Position numbers and translations under genes: made by a program
Shown: positions 62,001 through 64,000 of the stretch, piece by piece
How positions within the stretch are numbered: the stretch's first letter is position 1
How the letters are laid out: every line of letters begins with the position of its first letter
Source of the DNA: Pseudomonas triticicola
GTDB lineage: Bacteria; Pseudomonadota; Gammaproteobacteria; Pseudomonadales; Pseudomonadaceae
Direction of reading: 5' to 3'
Length of the DNA stretch: 64,000 nucleotides
Assembly (NCBI RefSeq): GCF_019145375.1
Contig: NZ_JAHSTX010000002.1
Span: 190,001 to 254,000 of the forward strand
Notes under the pieces: generated by a model
Seen by the model: the letters and a program-made list of their open reading frames with translations, nothing else
What the model was told of the DNA's origin: nothing
Database searches by the model: none

Positions 62001-63384
62001 CGAGCATGCTCAGCAGGGCCTGATAGTGTTTTTCGTCGAGATCGCGATAGGGCCAGGCACGGCGGAACATCGCCAGCAAGGCGTCCTCCGACCATTCCTG
62101 GCAACTGACCTCGGCAATGATCTGCTGCGCCAGCACGTCCAGCGGCTTTTCCGGAATCTGCAGCGTATCCAGCTCGCCCCGGCGCACGCAGTCGAGCAGG
62201 GCGGCGCACTCGATCAGATCGTCGCGGGTAGTGGCGAACAAACGCCCCTTGGGCGTGCCGCCGACCTGGTGTCCGGAACGGCCAACCCTTTGCAGAAACG
62301 CGGCGATCGAACGCGGTGAACTGATCTGGCAGACCAGGTCGACTTCACCGATATCGATGCCCAGTTCCAGTGATGCCGTGGCGATCAGCACTTGCAACTC
62401 GCCGCGCTTGAGCCGTTGTTCGGCATCGAGGCGAAACTCCTTGGCCAGGCTGCCGTGGTGCGCAGCCACGGCCTGCTTGCCGAGGCGTTCGCTCAGATGC
62501 CGGCTGAGGCGCTCGGCAAGGCGTCGGGTGTTGACGAAAATCAGTGTGGTGCGATGCTCGCGAGCGAGTTCGGCGAGGCGCTCGTACACCAGTTCCCAGA
62601 CATCATTGGCCATCACCGCCGACAGCGGCACCGGCGGCACTTCGATGCCCAGATCCCGAGGGCGGGCGTGGCCTATGTCGACGATTTCGCAGGGGCGATC
62701 GTGACCGACCAGGAATTGCGCCACGGCTTCTACCGGTTTCTGCGTCGCGGACAGGCCGATGCGGGTCAGCGGTTCGGCGCACAACGCTTGCAGTCGTTCA
62801 AGGCTCAAGGACAGATGACTGCCACGCTTGCCGGCGGCCATGGCGTGGATTTCGTCAATGATCACCGTGCGCGTGGTGCCGAGCATCTTGCGCCCGGATT
62901 CCGAGCCAAGCAGCACGTACAGCGATTCCGGGGTGGTGACCAGAATGTGCGGCGCGGTCTTGCGCATGGCGGCGCGGTCTTTCTGCGGCGTGTCGCCAGT
63001 GCGTACGGCGGTGGTGATGGTCAGCTCCGGCAGGCCCATTTCGCGCAATTGCGCAGTGATGCCGGCGAGCGGATTCTGCAGATTGATCTGAATGTCGTTG
63101 GACAGTGCCTTCAGCGGCGAGACATAGACCACCAGGGTTTCGGCGGGCAGACCATCGGGGTGTACCAGACCGCGATGGACAAGCTCATCGAGCACGGCGA
63201 GAAACGCGGTCAGGGTTTTGCCGGAGCCAGTGGGCGCGGCGATCAGCGTCGACCGGCGCTGGCGGATCAACGGCCACGCACGGGCCTGAGCGGCGGTGAC
63301 CGCCGGGAAAGTCTTGCTGAACCAGGCGCTGACGGCGGGGTGAAAACCGGCCAGAGCGCTGTCGGCGGGGAGGGGCAGATTCAT
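59098..63384 (-). CDS. lhr: Lhr-family large DEAD/DEAH-box helicase
   Basis: 1428 aa superfamily 2 helicase with a long C-terminal extension (winged helix and Lhr-specific domains, including crosslink/uracil-processing regions in relatives). Walker A APTGSGKT (about 50-57), DEIH in VIIDEIHAM, motif III-like GLSATQKP and motif VI QRVGRSGHQVGG are present. Likely 3'-5' DNA/RNA translocase in repair. ATG 63384 gives MNLPLPADSALAGFHPAV; the frame continues to 63630 by reading through a REP pair, which is not coding. Confidence 0.9.
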   Translation of the reverse strand: MNLPLPADSALAGFHPAVSAWFSKTFPAVTAAQARAWPLIRQRRSTLIAAPTGSGKTLTAFLAVLDELVHRGLVHPDGLPAETLVVYVSPLKALSNDIQINLQNPLAGITAQLREMGLPELTITTAVRTGDTPQKDRAAMRKTAPHILVTTPESLYVLLGSESGRKMLGTTRTVIIDEIHAMAAGKRGSHLSLSLERLQALCAEPLTRIGLSATQKPVEAVAQFLVGHDRPCEIVDIGHARPRDLGIEVPPVPLSAVMANDVWELVYERLAELAREHRTTLIFVNTRRLAERLSRHLSERLGKQAVAAHHGSLAKEFRLDAEQRLKRGELQVLIATASLELGIDIGEVDLVCQISSPRSIAAFLQRVGRSGHQVGGTPKGRLFATTRDDLIECAALLDCVRRGELDTLQIPEKPLDVLAQQIIAEVSCQEWSEDALLAMFRRAWPYRDLDEKHYQALLSMLAEGYNGRQGIRSAYLHRDAVSRTLRGRRGAQLTAVTSGGTIPDNADYSVLLEPQGLNIGSVNEDFAVESIAGDVFQLGNTSYRILRVESGKVRVEDAQGMPPTIPFWLGEAPGRSDELSAAVARLQAQLDELLSASPGNLQPALDWLTTILGLNLASAEQLVEYLARARQTLGALPSQDTLLMERFFDESGGTQLIIHTPFGSRINRAWGLALRKRFCRTFNFELQAAASEDAIVLSLSTSHSFELDEVWRYLHSNSAEHTLIQAVLDAPLFGVRWRWNAGVALALPRFTGGRKVAPQLQRMKSEDLIASVFPDQIACLENLAGEREVPEHPLVEQTLDDCLHEAMDSEGWLTLLRRMERGEVRLIARDLPAPSPLAAEILSARPYTFLDDAPLEERRTQAVINRRWSDPQSTDDLGALDADAITAVREEAWPSPNSLDEMHEALMSLACISDAEARANAGWPDWLQTLMASGRACLLQIDAEHQLWLARERLSCLQALYPQATLLTEAVALPGFDDTWAFDEALVEVIRARLGAFGPIPLPAIAEPLALPAAQVNQALAQLEREGYVLRGQFTPNGAIEEWCERHLLARIHRYTVKRLRREIEPVALQDFMRFLFDWQHLTPATQGQGSAVLPAIVGQFEGYPAAASAWDSDILPARLKDYSPSWLDELCRNGKLVWTRINARQKVSGSALRSTPIVLLPRSQVGLWSALAEQTPVSELSPKTQKVFEALSQHGALFFDELIHEARLLRSELEIALQELVAAGLVNADSFAGLRALITPASKRQQRSSRRGRGAFIGGMDDAGRWALLRRGSSADAAETLEHVAMTLLRRYGVVFWRLLEREADWLPSWRELLRTFHRLEARGEIRGGRFVSGLAGEQFALPEAIPLLREVRRRPQDGSLVAVCGVDPLNLAGTLLPGVKVPALVSNRLVYRDGVPVAAVIAGKQQVWVELDPIAMGQLHAKLIRH

Positions 63385-63436
63385 GACTGAAGTTATGCGG
63401 GCGGGGGCGGGAAGATGCAAGTACCGTTCGGACGCC

Positions 63437-63500
63437 TTCGCGAGCAGGCTCGCTCCCACCTTGGAATGCGGTCCCCTGTGGGAGCGAGCCTGCTCGCGAA
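63437..63500. repeat. REP pair (head-out) 6
   Basis: Inverse unit 63437-63459 and direct unit 63478-63500, 18 bases apart, in the divergent gap between lhr and the last gene (63385-63660). Its presence upstream of both genes is unusual for REPs. No clear promoter was recognised in the rest of the gap. Confidence 0.92.
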
Positions 63501-63660
63501 GGGGCCGGTCCGGACGGCGCAAATCCGCGGATCTACACTTTACGGATGACGGTTGCGCACTAAACCCGCAAAATGCAACGATTCCGGCAATTATCGACGA
63601 CGGTTCCACGAGGACCGTCGCCAAAGCCATCGTTCCAATCAGACTGGGCCTGCTGACTCT

Positions 63661-64000
63661 ATGCGAATGCGCCTTATGTTACTGGGCGGCGGAAATGCCC
63701 TTGGGCAGGCGCTGATTCGCCTCGGTGCGGAAGAAGACATCGGTTTCCTCGCCCCCCGCCCACCCGAAAACGGCTGGGATGCCGCGAGCCTCACCCAATT
63801 GCTCGACGACACTCGTCCCGATGCGTTGATCAACCTCGCCTACTATTTCGACTGGTTCCAGGCCGAAAGTGTCAGCGAAAGCCGCATGACCGGCCAGGAA
63901 CGCGCCATCGAGCGTCTGGCCGAACTGTGCCAGCACCACAACATTGTCCTCGTGCAGCCGTCGAGCTATCGCGTGTTCGACGGTTCACGTGCTACGGCCT
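63661..64000 (+). CDS. Sugar-nucleotide-binding / dTDP-4-dehydrorhamnose-reductase-like protein (3' end outside window)
   Basis: The first 113 residues are visible. Begins MRMRLMLLGGGNALGQALIRLG, a Rossmann GxGxxG-like loop, then DTRPDALINLAYYFDWFQAE and LAELCQHHNIVLVQPSSYRVFDG, matching the RmlD short-chain dehydrogenase layout, where the Asn-Leu-Ala-Tyr and Ser-Ser-Tyr-x-Val-Phe-Asp segments lie round the cofactor. Start could be 63661, 63667 or 63676. Reaction and substrate unknown. Confidence 0.75.
   Translation, partial: MRMRLMLLGGGNALGQALIRLGAEEDIGFLAPRPPENGWDAASLTQLLDDTRPDALINLAYYFDWFQAESVSESRMTGQERAIERLAELCQHHNIVLVQPSSYRVFDGSRATA

Noticed and set aside
43850..63500. CRISPR array
   Set aside because: The recurring 23-base units are scattered, inverted in pairs and palindromic, with no regular spacers or cas genes.
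41828..64000. Prophage or insertion sequence in the accessory part
   Set aside because: No integrase, transposase, phage structural gene, att repeat or tRNA-adjacent break was seen; genes are typical Pseudomonas core or near-core.

Overview
The window is chromosomal DNA from a fluorescent-group Pseudomonas (P. fluorescens complex or close relative). This is judged from the gene order tRNA-Tyr/Gly/Thr-tuf-tRNA-Trp-secE-nusG-rplKAJL-rpoBC-rpsLG-fusA-tuf-S10/spc/alpha operons-katA-ftnA-uvrA-MFS-ssb, from the protein sequences, and from twelve copies of a GTGGGAGCGAG-type REP sequence. No species call is possible by eye.

Region 1 (1-4.3 kb): the 3' part of a 23S rRNA gene, 5S rRNA and a terminator end an rRNA operon. 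They are followed by birA, coaX and a small SPOR-like membrane protein.

Region 2 (4.4-36.5 kb): the transcription/translation supercluster, all on the plus strand. Four tRNAs and two near-identical tuf genes frame secE-nusG, the L11/L10 ribosomal protein genes, rpoB and rpoC, and the str genes. The S10, spc and alpha operons follow, including the tiny rpmD and rpmJ. At rpoC/rpsL, tuf/rpsJ, rpsN/rpsH and rpmJ/rpsM a stem-loop is followed at once by a -35/-10 pair, so the cluster looks cut into separately initiated units.

Region 3 (36.6-43.8 kb): oxidative-stress and DNA-repair genes. These are katA, a ferritin of the FtnA type (usually misnamed bacterioferritin), uvrA on the minus strand, a YajR-like MFS transporter and ssb.

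Region 4 (43.8-64 kb): accessory but conserved Pseudomonas genes, peppered with REP pairs. A six-gene minus-strand operon matches E. coli yjfI-yjfJ-yjfK-yjfL-yjfM-yjfC: DUF2170, PspA-like, DUF2491, DUF350, DUF1190 and an ATP-grasp ligase. Two CACGCGTG-centred sites bracket its promoter. Then come an isochorismatase-like hydrolase divergent from a GlxA-type AraC regulator, a DUF3182 plus alpha/beta-hydrolase pair, a four-gene ybhN/clsB/ybhP/DUF72 operon, a large MscS channel, an Lhr-type helicase, and the start of a sugar-nucleotide-binding (RmlD-like) protein cut by the window end.

The best candidate for under-described biology is the yjfI-yjfC membrane-stress module. Its first protein carries an extra N-terminal domain that could be a ribbon-helix-helix DNA-binding fold, and its promoter has paired operator-like inverted repeats. 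No prophage, insertion sequence, CRISPR array or plasmid feature was seen.
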